DNA of 64,000 nt from an uncultured Tessaracoccus sp. (GTDB lineage: Bacteria > Actinomycetota > Actinomycetes > Propionibacteriales > Propionibacteriaceae): assembly GCF_943914565.1 (NCBI RefSeq), contig NZ_CALUCN010000001.1, positions 182,444-246,443 of the forward strand, given 5' to 3'. How positions within the stretch are numbered: the first letter of the stretch is position 1; the number at the start of each line of letters is the position of its first letter. The notes under the pieces were generated by a model. The model saw nothing but the letters and a program-made list of their open reading frames with translations. It was not told where the DNA came from and made no database searches. Shown one piece after another: positions 24,831 through 33,123 of the stretch. A program made the translations under genes and the position numbers.

Positions 24831-25627
24831 CGGGCGCGAGCTCCCTTCTTGGCGATCCAGCCCGCGACGATCGACAGGCCTCCGATTCCGAGGATGAAGA
24901 TCCACAGCCCCTCGGTCACCGGCCCGTGGTCACCCATGCCGAGACCGCCGTAGCGGGGCTGCTCGTGGGCCTCGCCCAGGTAGCCGATGATCTCCTTGAC
25001 GTCCTGGTCGTGCAGGACCTCCTTGCTGAAGGTCGGCATCTGCTGCGGGCCGGAACGCACGGCCTCCCAGATGTGCACGGGCTGCGTCTTCGCGAGGCTC
25101 GGCGCGCGCTTGCCCTCCGGCATCGCGCCGCCGCCGCCCACGATGCCGTGGCAGGCGGAGCAGTTGGCGCGGAAGAGCGCACCACCGCGTGCGATCTCCT
25201 CGGCGCTCAGGCCCTCGGGGTCGTACTGGTCCTTCTCCGGCGTCTTCGGGCCGGGGCCGAACGTGGCCACGTAGGCTGCGACCGCGTCGATCTGCTCCTG
25301 CGAGTAGACGACCTGACGGGTCGGCACCTGGACCTCGGCGCGGGTGGCGGGCATCCGCCCGGTGCCCATCTGGAAGTCGACGGAGGCGGCACCGACGCCG
25401 ACGAGCGACGGGCCGGTGGACTGGCCCTCACCGTTCAGGCCGTGGCACGACGAACACGACATCTCGAAGATGGCCTTGCCCTCGGCGATCTGCTGCGTCA
25501 TCTGCGTGTCGGCCGAGCTCGTCGTCGGTGCGACGGCCGAGTAGGACAGGCCGATGGCCAGCAGGGCCACGACGAGCAGCCACGGACGGGCCAGCGCCTT
25601 GCGCTTGCGCTTGGAATCGGTGCTCAA
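24827..25627 (-). CDS. qcrC: Dihaem cytochrome c subunit of the bc1 complex
   Basis: Membrane-bound cytochrome c with two haem-binding motifs, CSSCH near residue 58 and CSACH near residue 158; 266 residues. It replaces soluble cytochrome c by passing electrons directly to CuA in the actinobacterial bc1-aa3 supercomplex. An N-terminal anchor helix (PWLLVVALLAIGLSYSAV) and a C-terminal helix (EGLWIFILGIGGLSIVAGW) hold the haem domains outside. The first gene downstream of ctaE, with a 19-base gap, and overlapping qcrA. Confidence 0.96.
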   Translation of the reverse strand: MSTDSKRKRKALARPWLLVVALLAIGLSYSAVAPTTSSADTQMTQQIAEGKAIFEMSCSSCHGLNGEGQSTGPSLVGVGAASVDFQMGTGRMPATRAEVQVPTRQVVYSQEQIDAVAAYVATFGPGPKTPEKDQYDPEGLSAEEIARGGALFRANCSACHGIVGGGGAMPEGKRAPSLAKTQPVHIWEAVRSGPQQMPTFSKEVLHDQDVKEIIGYLGEAHEQPRYGGLGMGDHGPVTEGLWIFILGIGGLSIVAGWIAKKGARAR

Positions 25628-25646
25628 GACTTGCTCCTGGAATCGA

Positions 25647-26348
25647 TCAACGAAGGAAGTAGATGACGCCGAACAGGACGACCCAGATGACGTCCACGAA
25701 GTGCCAGTAGTAGCTGACGACGTGGGCGCCGACGGTCTGCTCGTGGGTGTGGGTGCGGGTCATGAACGAACGCGCGAGCACGAACCAGAAGGCGACGATG
25801 CCTCCGATCACGTGGATGCCGTGGAAGCCCGTGGCGAGGAAGAACGCCGACCAGTACTGGTTGGTCTGGATGGTGAAGCCCTCACCGAAGAGCGTGAAGT
25901 ACTCCCAGACCTGCCCGGCGATGAACACCGAGCCCAGGAAGGCGGTGATGATGAAGCCCTGCCGCATGCCCATCTTCATGGGGTTGATCCACGAGCCGTG
26001 GACGCGCCCGGCGCTCGCGGCGTTGGCCGCGAACTGGCAGAAGAACGAGCTCAGCACGAGGATGGCGGTGTTGATCGACGCGAAGGTGATGTCCAGGTGG
26101 GCCGACTGGGTGTACCATATCGACGTCTCGTGGCTCGTCGCGAGCTCGTTGGTGGTGTTGCGGAGCATGAAGTACGCGGCGAACAGCGCCGCGAAGAACA
26201 TGAGTTCGCTGGAGAGCCACACCCACACGCCGACGCCGACCATGTCCGGGCGGCCCTTCGGTGGGTTCAGGCGGGACTGGGGGACTTCGTGCAAGGCTCC
26301 CGTCGGGATCGTCCCCGTCGGGTCCTTGGTATCTGCGTTCGTGACCAC
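25647..26348 (-). CDS. ctaE: Cytochrome c oxidase subunit III
   Basis: Oxidase subunit III, 233 residues with five membrane helices, as usual in actinobacteria. Typical segments are GVWVWLSSELMFFAALFAAY near residue 40 and FHGIHVIGGIVAFWFV and SYYWHFVDVIWVVLF in the second half. The GTG at 26348 lacks a ribosome site but lies six bases after CATAAT on the minus strand, fitting a leaderless transcript. It heads the ctaE-qcrC-qcrA-qcrB operon, and it is separated from ctaC-ctaD-ctaF by about 7 kb including guaB1 and the repeat island. Confidence 0.95.
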   Translation of the reverse strand: MVTNADTKDPTGTIPTGALHEVPQSRLNPPKGRPDMVGVGVWVWLSSELMFFAALFAAYFMLRNTTNELATSHETSIWYTQSAHLDITFASINTAILVLSSFFCQFAANAASAGRVHGSWINPMKMGMRQGFIITAFLGSVFIAGQVWEYFTLFGEGFTIQTNQYWSAFFLATGFHGIHVIGGIVAFWFVLARSFMTRTHTHEQTVGAHVVSYYWHFVDVIWVVLFGVIYFLR

Positions 26349-26430
26349 GGGGTCATTATGGCCGCAAAACGCTCATCCGTCACGTTTCTAAGTGACCCCG
26401 GCTCACATGGCGGGATACGCTGGTGAGACA

Positions 26431-27429
26431 ATGAACGTTTTCGCAGTGACCCCCGCCGTGCTGGTCCCCCTCCACGCCAAGCCCGACGACGCGGTCGACC
26501 CGCTCGTCGGTGCCAAGTACTTCACTGCTTGGGAGTTCCCGTGGTGGATCGTGCTGTCGCTCACCCTCATGTGCGCCGCGTACCTGTGGGGCGTGCACGT
26601 CCTGCACCGACGGGGGGACCGGTGGTCCGGGTGGCGCACGGCGTCGTTCCTCACGGGTCAGGGGTTCCTCGCGATCGCGATGTTCAGTTTCCTCGGCGCC
26701 TACGACACGGTGCTGTTCTGGACGCACATGATCCAGCACATGGTGCTGAACATGGTGGCGCCGGTGTTCCTCGTCGCCAGTGCGCCCGTGACGCTCGCGC
26801 TGCGCACGCTGCCCCATGGCGCACGAGGTGTGCTGCTGCGCGTGATCCACAGCTGGCCGGCGAAGGTGCTGCTCTTCCCCGGCCTGACCCTCGGTCTGAT
26901 GGTGGCGAGCCCGTTCCTGCTCTACCTCACCGGCTGGTACGACCTCACGCTGCGCGTCGACCTGCACCACGACCTGTTGCACATCTACATGGTGGTCGTG
27001 GGCTGCTTGTTCTTCATGCCGCTGCTCGGCCCCGACCCGCACCCGTACCGGATCCCGTACCCGCTGCGGATCGTGATGTTCATCCTCACGATGCCGTTCC
27101 ACGCGTGGTTGGGCGTCATCATCATGGGCTCCAAGCGTCTGATCTCCGAGGAGTGGTACCTGGCGTTCGAGCGCGACTGGGGGCTCAACCCGCTGCGTGA
27201 CCAGGAGGTCGCCGGCGGGCTGATGTGGGCCACCGGTGACATCACGATGCTCGCGGGGATGATCGTGATCTTCGTGAAGTGGCTGCAGGACTCGCAGCGC
27301 GAGGCGCGTCGCGTCGACCGGAAGCTCGACCGCGAGGAAGCCCGGGCACGTGCAGCGGCCGTCCGTGCGCAGGGGCTAGACTCTCCCGAGACGCTCGATC
27401 GATCCACCAAGGATGGGACTGATGACTGA
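26431..27429 (+). CDS. CtaG/Caa3-type cytochrome c oxidase assembly protein
   Basis: Membrane protein of the CtaG_Bsu (caa3 assembly factor) type, 332 residues with seven predicted helices. Conserved histidines occur in FWTHMIQHMVLNMVAP and in LRVDLHHDLLHIYMVVVGC, consistent with copper or haem delivery to the oxidase. The ATG at 26431 is used; a longer frame to 26392 has no support. It is divergent from ctaE and so adjacent to the oxidase genes it would serve. The C-terminal 60 residues are charged and cytoplasmic. Its stop overlaps the following gene. Confidence 0.85.
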   Translation: MNVFAVTPAVLVPLHAKPDDAVDPLVGAKYFTAWEFPWWIVLSLTLMCAAYLWGVHVLHRRGDRWSGWRTASFLTGQGFLAIAMFSFLGAYDTVLFWTHMIQHMVLNMVAPVFLVASAPVTLALRTLPHGARGVLLRVIHSWPAKVLLFPGLTLGLMVASPFLLYLTGWYDLTLRVDLHHDLLHIYMVVVGCLFFMPLLGPDPHPYRIPYPLRIVMFILTMPFHAWLGVIIMGSKRLISEEWYLAFERDWGLNPLRDQEVAGGLMWATGDITMLAGMIVIFVKWLQDSQREARRVDRKLDREEARARAAAVRAQGLDSPETLDRSTKDGTDD

Positions 27430-27829
27430 CAACCGGGCCAACGTGCTGGTGTACTCCGACAACCGGCTGGTGCGTGAGCAGGTGCGGGTGACGCTGGGCC
27501 GGAAGGTCGCGTCGGACCTGCCTGAGCTCGAGATCCACGAGGTCGCCACTGCCGCCGCGCTGTTCCGCGCGCTCGACTCCGACACGCGCTACGAACTCGT
27601 CGTGCTCGACGGCGAGGCGCAGCCCGCGGGCGGGTTCGGTCTGGCCCACCAGATCAAGGACCAGTACGACGACACCCCGCCGATCATGCTGCTCATCGTG
27701 CGCAGCTCCGACGCGTGGCTCGGCTCCTGGTCGCGTGCCGAGGCGGTGACCCCGTACCCGCTCGACCCGTTCGAGATGCCCGCGCAGGCGGCGAACCTGC
27801 TGCGCGCACGTCTGGGGGTCGACGCTTGA
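27422..27829 (+). CDS. Receiver-like protein linked to trpD
   Basis: A 135-residue protein with a response-regulator receiver-like fold: VLVYSDNRLVREQVRVTL at the start, YELVVLDGEAQPAGGFGLA in the phosphoacceptor position and a closing helix AANLLRARL. The strand-3 aspartate is VLDGE, but the paired acidic residues and the conserved lysine are not clearly present, so phosphorylation is uncertain. No output domain exists. The ATG at 27422 overlaps the ctaG-like stop, and its stop overlaps the trpD start (TTGA). This gene pair is often seen in actinobacteria; the role is unknown. Confidence 0.7.
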   Translation: MTDNRANVLVYSDNRLVREQVRVTLGRKVASDLPELEIHEVATAAALFRALDSDTRYELVVLDGEAQPAGGFGLAHQIKDQYDDTPPIMLLIVRSSDAWLGSWSRAEAVTPYPLDPFEMPAQAANLLRARLGVDA

Positions 27830-28860
27830 GGTACACGTGGCCCGACATCCTGACCGGCCTCGTGCGCAGCGAGGGTCTCGAGATGGAGGCGGCGCAGTGG
27901 GCGCTCGACGAGATCTTCAACGACCGCGCCTCCGAGGTCCAGACCGCCGCGTTGCTCATCGCGCTGCGCGCCAAGGGTGAGACCGAGGACGAGATCAAGG
28001 GGCTTGTCCACGCGATGCTCGACAACTCGGTGCAGGTCGAGCTCGAGCGCGAGGCCGTGGACATCGTCGGCACCGGCGGTGACCGGGCCAACACGGTGAA
28101 CATCTCGACGATGGCCGCCATCGTGGCCGCGTCGGCCGGCAGCCGCGTCATCAAGCACGGCGCCAGGGCGGCGTCGTCGCAGTCCGGCACCGCCGACACG
28201 CTCGAACAGCTCGGCGTGAACATCATGCTCGACCCGTCGAAGCAGGCCGCGGTGCTGGCGGAGACCAACATCGCGTTCCTGTTCGCGTCGCTGTACCACT
28301 CGGCGATGCGCAACGTCGCAGGGGTGCGCAAGCAGCTGGCGATCAAGACCACGTTCAACTTCCTCGGCCCGCTGGCGAACCCGGCACAGCCCGCCGCGAT
28401 GGCCCTCGGCGTCGCCGACGACGAGATGGCCCCGCTCATGGCCCGCGTCATCGCCGGCCGGGGCGGGCGCGGGCTCGTGTTCCGCGGCTACGACGGGCTC
28501 GACGAGCTGACCACGACGTCGCCCTCTGACGTGTGGGCCGTCGCCGACGGCCGCGTGCAGTACACCACCCTCGACCCGCTGCAGCTGGGCCTCGCGCCGG
28601 CCGCGCCGCACGACCTCGTCGGCGGTCCGCCGGAGCACAACGCCCAGGTCGCACGCGAACTCGTCGACGGCAAGCCCGGCCCGGTGCGGGACATCGTGCT
28701 CCTGAACGCCGCGGCGGCGATGCTGGCCTACCACGGCGTCGACCTCGACGAGGACATCGGCGAGCAGGTCGGACGCCACCTCGACGACGCCCGGGACGCG
28801 ATCGACTCCGGCCGCAGCCGCGAGAACCTCAACCGCTGGATCGAGCTCACCAACCGGTGA
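27826..28860 (+). CDS. trpD: Anthranilate phosphoribosyltransferase
   Basis: Second enzyme of tryptophan synthesis, joining anthranilate to PRPP. The 344-residue product carries the PRPP loop VGTGGDRANTVNIST near residue 80 and the KHGARAASSQSGTADTLEQLG segment that binds anthranilate. The start is a TTG at 27826 overlapping the stop of the receiver-like gene; no ATG or GTG gives a better N-terminus (LRYTWPDILTGLVR). The other trp genes are not nearby. Its 3' end overlaps the convergent peptidase gene by 14 bases. Confidence 0.93.
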   Translation: MRYTWPDILTGLVRSEGLEMEAAQWALDEIFNDRASEVQTAALLIALRAKGETEDEIKGLVHAMLDNSVQVELEREAVDIVGTGGDRANTVNISTMAAIVAASAGSRVIKHGARAASSQSGTADTLEQLGVNIMLDPSKQAAVLAETNIAFLFASLYHSAMRNVAGVRKQLAIKTTFNFLGPLANPAQPAAMALGVADDEMAPLMARVIAGRGGRGLVFRGYDGLDELTTTSPSDVWAVADGRVQYTTLDPLQLGLAPAAPHDLVGGPPEHNAQVARELVDGKPGPVRDIVLLNAAAAMLAYHGVDLDEDIGEQVGRHLDDARDAIDSGRSRENLNRWIELTNR

Positions 28861-29473
28861 CGACGAGGGCTGCCGCGGGCGGCCCCAGCCACAGCCACGG
28901 CCCGTAGGCGCTCACGCCCCGACCCGCCAGATGGTGGCCGATCGCCGCCACCGCACCCAGTACCGTGCCGGCGAACAGCGCGTACAGCCAGGCCTCGAGC
29001 CCGCCGATCCCGCTCACCGCGCCCACCGCGGCCGCCAGCCGCACGTCGCCGTAGCCGAACGAGCCACTCACACGCCACACGAGGTGGAACGCCCCGAACG
29101 CGCACGCCGCACCCACGAGGCCCGCGAGCGCCGACGACGGGTGCCGCACGGCGTGCAGGGCGAGGCCGAGCGCCGTCGCGACCAGCAGGGGATGCATGAG
29201 CTGGTTCGGCAGCCACGTGGTGCGCAGGTCGATCACCGCCAGCGGGGCGCCGAGCGCCACGTACGGCCACCACGGCCAGACCGGCACCCCGGAACGGGCG
29301 CCGGCGAACGCCACCACGCCGGCAAACACGGCGACGAGCACCAGGTGGGCACCGGTGCCGAGGCCGGTGAAGTCCGGGGGCTCGTCACCCTCGTCGATGC
29401 GCGGACACGCGAGCCGCGGCACGATGCATCGCTGGATCACCACGGCCACCAGCACGGCCGACCACCATTCCAT
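28847..29473 (-). CDS. Type IV prepilin peptidase-like protein (A24 family)
   Basis: Membrane aspartic peptidase of the prepilin/Flp-pilin processing type, 208 residues with about six helices. The two catalytic aspartates are visible: IDLRTTWLPN near residue 80 and the GxGD-type motif FGYGDVRLA near residue 140. There is no N-terminal methyltransferase domain, matching the short TadV/CpaA form. The ATG at 29473 is seven bases after TAGCGT, fitting a leaderless start; a GTG three codons upstream would lie too close to that hexamer. No pilus genes are in the window, so the substrate is unknown. Confidence 0.83.
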   Translation of the reverse strand: MEWWSAVLVAVVIQRCIVPRLACPRIDEGDEPPDFTGLGTGAHLVLVAVFAGVVAFAGARSGVPVWPWWPYVALGAPLAVIDLRTTWLPNQLMHPLLVATALGLALHAVRHPSSALAGLVGAACAFGAFHLVWRVSGSFGYGDVRLAAAVGAVSGIGGLEAWLYALFAGTVLGAVAAIGHHLAGRGVSAYGPWLWLGPPAAALVVTGW

Positions 29474-29549
29474 GACCCGCACGCTAGGGGCCGAAGGGTG
29501 CAGATCAGGGTCTGCGCCGACGCCCTGTGGAAAACTCGGCGCACAGCAA

Positions 29550-29588
29550 CAGGGGCGGGGCGCCGCGACGTGCGACGTCCCGCCCCTG
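29550..29588. terminator. Hairpin terminator 3' of the sunset-domain gene
   Basis: CAGGGGCGGG and CCCGCCCCTG form a 10-bp stem with a 19-base loop that can fold further. It lies 22 bases after the stop of the minus-strand gene at 29611. Confidence 0.65.
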
Positions 29589-29610
29589 TCGAGGTGGGTG
29601 GGGAATCAGC

Positions 29611-30489
29611 TCAGCGCTGGGCCTTGGTGAAGCCTGCGGCCTTGGCGGCCTCCTCGGAGGTGAACCAGACCTCGGCGATCGTGCGCTCGTACCCGCCGGT
29701 GCCCGGCACGTGGTACTTCATCGAACGCTCGTTGCCCTTGATGATGTAGCCCTCCGGCGGGTTGTCGCCGACGTAGGACTCAGGGCCGTAGGTGCTGGAG
29801 CCCCCCGCCGGCGCCGGCGTCTGCACCGGGGCGCCCTCGGCGACCATCTCGGCCTCGGCCTCGTGGAGCTGCTCCTCCTCGGGGCTCGTCGGCTCGGGCG
29901 TCTCCTTCTTCTCCGCGGCGGGCTCGCTCACCTTCGCGGCCGTCGCGAACGTGTCGTTGTTGTTCACGTACGCGCGCGAGGGCTCGTGGGCCGTCCAGCC
30001 GTCGTCCTTCGGCGCGAGGAACTGGCGCACGGCCGCGACGACGCCGGCCACGACCGCGCCGAGCGCGAGCACCTTGACGATCGTCTTGCCGACACTGCGA
30101 CGCGGCTTGGGCTTGATCTGTTCCGCGAGCTGCATCGGGTGCTCGGCCGCCTGGTGCAACGACTTCGACACGCGGGGGAGGAACTCGTCGGCGACCTTCT
30201 CACGCGCGGCGTCGACGGCGGGGGAGACCCGGTCGAGGGCGTTGCGGACGTGGGGTTCGATCTGGTCGAACTTGCGGGCCGCGAAATCCGCGGAGCGCAC
30301 CTTCGCGTCCTTCAGCACCGGACGCGCCTGCTTCTGCACCTTGCCCAGCACGGTCTGGGCCTGCTGGATGCCGTCCTCGAGGGCGGCCTGGGCCTTGGAC
30401 ATGCCGTCCTTCATCGCCTGCTGTCCGTACTCGGCGGCGGCGGATGCCTGGTCCGCGGCGGCCTTCCGGATCTTCCGTGACTTGCGCAC
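29611..30489 (-). CDS. Membrane-anchored protein with C-terminal sunset domain
   Basis: A 292-residue protein. Residues 1-145 form long charged helices (KAQAALEDGIQQAQTVLGKVQ and similar), likely coiled coil. One membrane helix follows (VGKTIVKVLALGAVVAGVVA), then an acidic Pro/Glu linker. The last 45 residues, YIIKGNERSMKYHVPGTGGY and ERTIAEVWFTSEEAAKAAGF, match the sunset domain known from actinobacterial surface and nuclease-related proteins. The GTG at 30489 follows GGAGGT, so it is chosen over the longer frame to 30639. The function is unknown; a cell-envelope role is inferred. Confidence 0.78.
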   Translation of the reverse strand: MRKSRKIRKAAADQASAAAEYGQQAMKDGMSKAQAALEDGIQQAQTVLGKVQKQARPVLKDAKVRSADFAARKFDQIEPHVRNALDRVSPAVDAAREKVADEFLPRVSKSLHQAAEHPMQLAEQIKPKPRRSVGKTIVKVLALGAVVAGVVAAVRQFLAPKDDGWTAHEPSRAYVNNNDTFATAAKVSEPAAEKKETPEPTSPEEEQLHEAEAEMVAEGAPVQTPAPAGGSSTYGPESYVGDNPPEGYIIKGNERSMKYHVPGTGGYERTIAEVWFTSEEAAKAAGFTKAQR

Positions 30490-30607
30490 AAGTACCTCCA
30501 ATGATTGTTGGCTCGTGATCGAGCGGCTCGTGGTCGAGCACCTCCACGCTACCTGCTCACAGGGGCCGACAACAGGGTGCGAGGCCAAAAAGCTGCTGCG
30601 GGGCCCG

Positions 30608-30636
30608 GTGACAAGCTTGACCGTGGGGGCTAGTCT
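30608..30636 (+). promoter_or_regulatory. Candidate promoter for the cyclophilin gene
   Basis: GTGACA (30608-30613) and TAGTCT (30631-30636) are 17 bases apart. The expected leader of about 60 bases ends at the GTG at 30703. Confidence 0.4.
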
Positions 30637-30702
30637 CACAGGGACATCCGATGCCGACGCGGCCCCGGCCGCGCGGTGAAGGCCGTTCCAGAAAGGACAT
30701 CA

Positions 30703-31212
30703 GTGAGCACCGCGATCCTGCACACCAACCGAGGTGACATCACCATCGAGCTGTTCGACGACCAGGCGCCCCGGACCGTCGAGAACTTCGTCGGCCTGGC
30801 CGGCGGCACCAAGGAGTACGTCGACGCCAAGACCGGGCAGCCCACCACGGGCAAGTACTACGACGGCCTGACCTTCCACCGCGTCATCGACGGCTTCATG
30901 ATCCAGGGCGGGTGCCCGCGCGGCGACGGCCGTGGCGGCCCGGGCTACCAGTTCGACGACGAATTCCACCCTGAGCTGCAGTTCGACCGCCCCTACCTGC
31001 TCGCGATGGCGAACGCCGGGCCGGGCACCAACGGCTCGCAGTTCTTCATCACCGTGGCCCCGACGCCGCACCTCAACCGTCGCCACACCATCTTCGGTGA
31101 GGTGACCGACCAGGCCTCGCAGCAGGTCGTCGACACCATCGCCCAGACCCCGACCGGCGCGATGGACCGCCCGGTCGAGCCGGTCGTGATCGAGTCGGTC
31201 GAGCTCGCCTGA
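30703..31212 (+). CDS. Cyclophilin-type peptidyl-prolyl cis-trans isomerase
   Basis: Catalyses proline isomerisation during protein folding; cytoplasmic, as no signal peptide is present. The 169 residues show the cyclophilin core: GLTFHRVIDGFMIQGGCP with the catalytic Arg, then LLAMANAGPGTNGSQFFITV and HLNRRHTIFGEV. The GTG at 30703 with AAAGGA upstream is preferred over the frame start at 30676. Followed by a hairpin terminator shared with the convergent exonuclease gene. Confidence 0.94.
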   Translation: MSTAILHTNRGDITIELFDDQAPRTVENFVGLAGGTKEYVDAKTGQPTTGKYYDGLTFHRVIDGFMIQGGCPRGDGRGGPGYQFDDEFHPELQFDRPYLLAMANAGPGTNGSQFFITVAPTPHLNRRHTIFGEVTDQASQQVVDTIAQTPTGAMDRPVEPVVIESVELA

Positions 31213-31216
31213 GCCG

Positions 31217-31248
31217 CGCGGTGGGTCCGGCCGTCCGGGCCCACCGCG
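31217..31248. terminator. Bidirectional hairpin terminator
   Basis: A 14-bp stem with one G-T pair (GCGGTGGGTCCGG against CCGGGCCCACCGC, plus an outer C-G) closes on the loop CCGT, between the convergent cyclophilin and exonuclease genes. Confidence 0.78.
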
Positions 31249-31253
31249 ACCGC

Positions 31254-32972
31254 TCACCCGACGAGCGGCAACGCGTCGGGTGGCACCACCTTGGCCGCCA
31301 GCTCGCTCGGCGTGAGGCCGGAGCGCAGCGGCCAGGCCCACTCCCCGTCGATCTCGACGAGGCGGATGCCCGGCTGCTCGAGCCACGCGGCGATCCGCTC
31401 CGCCTCCTCGACGGTGGCGGCGGGGAGTCCCGTGCCCGTCGGCAGCACCGTCTCCGCGACGAGCCGCGCATCCTCCGCGGCCGCCCGGGCCCTGGCGGAC
31501 GTGGCGTGCGTCGCCGCGGCCAGTCGCCCGTGCCGGATCACGTGGATGTCCCACCCGCCCGGCACGCGCAGCGCCGCCACGATCTCCGGACACCTCGCCA
31601 GGGAGCGCAGCCGCTGGTTGCGCACCGAGGCGTGCACGAACTGTTCGAGGCGGTGCGAGATCGCGCCGGCCTCCTCGTAGCGCAGCTGCCCCACCAGTCG
31701 GTGCATCCGGCCCGCGACCGCGTCGATCACCTCCTGCACGTCGCCGTCGAAGGCCCGCCGGACCGCGGCCACCACGTCGGGGTAGCGCCGCGCCCCCTCG
31801 CCGAGCTGGCAGGGTGCGACGCAGCGGCCCATGTCCGCCAGCGCGCACTGCGGCGACGCCGAGCGGACGCGCAGACGCTGGGTGCAGCGTCGCACGGGGA
31901 AGGCGTCCTGCAACGCCATCACGACGTCCTCGGCGGCGGCCCGGCCGGTGAAGGGGCCGAGGTGGGGCGCGTCGCTGCGCACACCCGTCACGATCGAGAG
32001 CCGGGGGAACGCGTCGCCGGTCAAGGTGACCCACCGCAGCCGCTCCTGGCGCTTGGATCGGCGGTTGTAGCGGGGCGCGAGCTCGTGGATCATGCGCAGC
32101 TCGCGGACCTCGGCCTCGAGCGGCGTCGCGCACTCGACGTGGCGCAGCCCCGTGGCGACCCGGACCATCTCGTGGATGCGGCCCCGGCGCTCGGCGGCGG
32201 AGAAGTAGGAGCGGGTGCGCCGGCGGAGGTTGTTGGACTTGCCGACGTAGAGCACCTCGTCCTTGCGGCCCTCCTCCTCGCGCACGAACCAGTAGACGCC
32301 GGGCCGCTCCGGCAGCGCCGAGGCCCACGTGCGCTTCGCCCGGCGCTCGGGGGAGACCTGGGCGAGGAACTCCACGAGGTCCTCGAGGGTCGCGACGCCC
32401 AGGTTGCCCACCCGCTCGAGGAGCGCGTGCAGCACGTCGACGGTGGCCGTGGCGTCGGAGAGCGCCCGGTGGTCCGGCGTCGTGCCGGCGCGGAAGTGCG
32501 CGGCGAGCGTCGCGAGCTTGCAGTTGGGCACCTCCTCGCGCAGGAGGCTGCAGCGGGCGAGCGCGACCGTGTCCACGACGGTGGGGCGCGGCCAGTCCAA
32601 CGCGCAGGCGATGAATCCGCGTTTGAGGAAGCCCACGTCGAAGCGGGCGTTGTGCGCGACGAGCACCGCGTCGCCCAGGAACGTGCGGAAGGACGGCAGC
32701 ACCTCGTCGAGGCAGGGCGCGTCGGCCACCATGGCGTCGGTGATGCCCGTGAGGACCTGGATCATCGCCGGGATCCGCGACGTGGGCCGCACCAGCGTCT
32801 GGAACTGGCCGAGCACCTCGCCGCCGCGGACCTTGACCGCGCCGATCTCCGTGATCGAGGAGTCCGGGCCGGCGCCGGTCGTCTCGAGGTCGACCACGAC
32901 GAACGTCACCTGCGAGAGGTGCGTGCCGAGGTCGTCGAACGACGGTTGGAGCTGCTGCGGATCCGATGCCAT
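31254..32972 (-). CDS. DEDD exonuclease fused to a GIY-YIG (UvrC-like) nuclease
   Basis: A 572-residue two-nuclease protein known in actinobacteria. Residues 25-190 form a DnaQ-like DEDDh 3'-5' exonuclease (VVDLETTGAGPDSSITEIGA, VAHNARFDVGFL, HRALSDATATVDVL). A GIY-YIG endonuclease follows at about residues 230-310 (RPGVYWFV, VLYVGKSNNLRRRTRSYF), and the rest resembles the UvrC/Cho middle region with a cysteine cluster (CALADMGRCVAPC). It is likely involved in DNA repair, cutting or trimming damaged strands. The ATG at 32972 lies seven bases after TAGCCT, fitting leaderless expression. Confidence 0.9.
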   Translation of the reverse strand: MASDPQQLQPSFDDLGTHLSQVTFVVVDLETTGAGPDSSITEIGAVKVRGGEVLGQFQTLVRPTSRIPAMIQVLTGITDAMVADAPCLDEVLPSFRTFLGDAVLVAHNARFDVGFLKRGFIACALDWPRPTVVDTVALARCSLLREEVPNCKLATLAAHFRAGTTPDHRALSDATATVDVLHALLERVGNLGVATLEDLVEFLAQVSPERRAKRTWASALPERPGVYWFVREEEGRKDEVLYVGKSNNLRRRTRSYFSAAERRGRIHEMVRVATGLRHVECATPLEAEVRELRMIHELAPRYNRRSKRQERLRWVTLTGDAFPRLSIVTGVRSDAPHLGPFTGRAAAEDVVMALQDAFPVRRCTQRLRVRSASPQCALADMGRCVAPCQLGEGARRYPDVVAAVRRAFDGDVQEVIDAVAGRMHRLVGQLRYEEAGAISHRLEQFVHASVRNQRLRSLARCPEIVAALRVPGGWDIHVIRHGRLAAATHATSARARAAAEDARLVAETVLPTGTGLPAATVEEAERIAAWLEQPGIRLVEIDGEWAWPLRSGLTPSELAAKVVPPDALPLVG

Positions 32973-33054
32973 GTGACGCAGGCTACGTCGCGGTACTGAC
33001 AACCGCCGCATCCGCCGTGGTCACGCAGCGATTCCGGGCATTTCCGGCGTGGGA

Positions 33055-33084
33055 TTGGAGTTCAGCCTGAACGGTGTCTAAGAT
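33055..33084 (+). promoter_or_regulatory. Candidate promoter for the NlpC/P60 gene
   Basis: TTGGAG (33055-33060) and TAAGAT (33079-33084) with an 18-base spacer, followed by a leader of about 33 bases containing an AGGAG ribosome site before the GTG at 33124. Confidence 0.5.
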
Positions 33085-33123
33085 TCTCTCAGAAACGTTC
33101 GTCAGCCACCCAGGAGCAGACCC

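Noticed and set aside
29303..29327. GGCGAAC and GGCAAAC 18 bp apart, resembling the island's repeat unit
   Set aside because: It lies inside the prepilin-peptidase gene as ordinary codons (FAGVVAFAGARSG), the spacing is wrong and there is no array.
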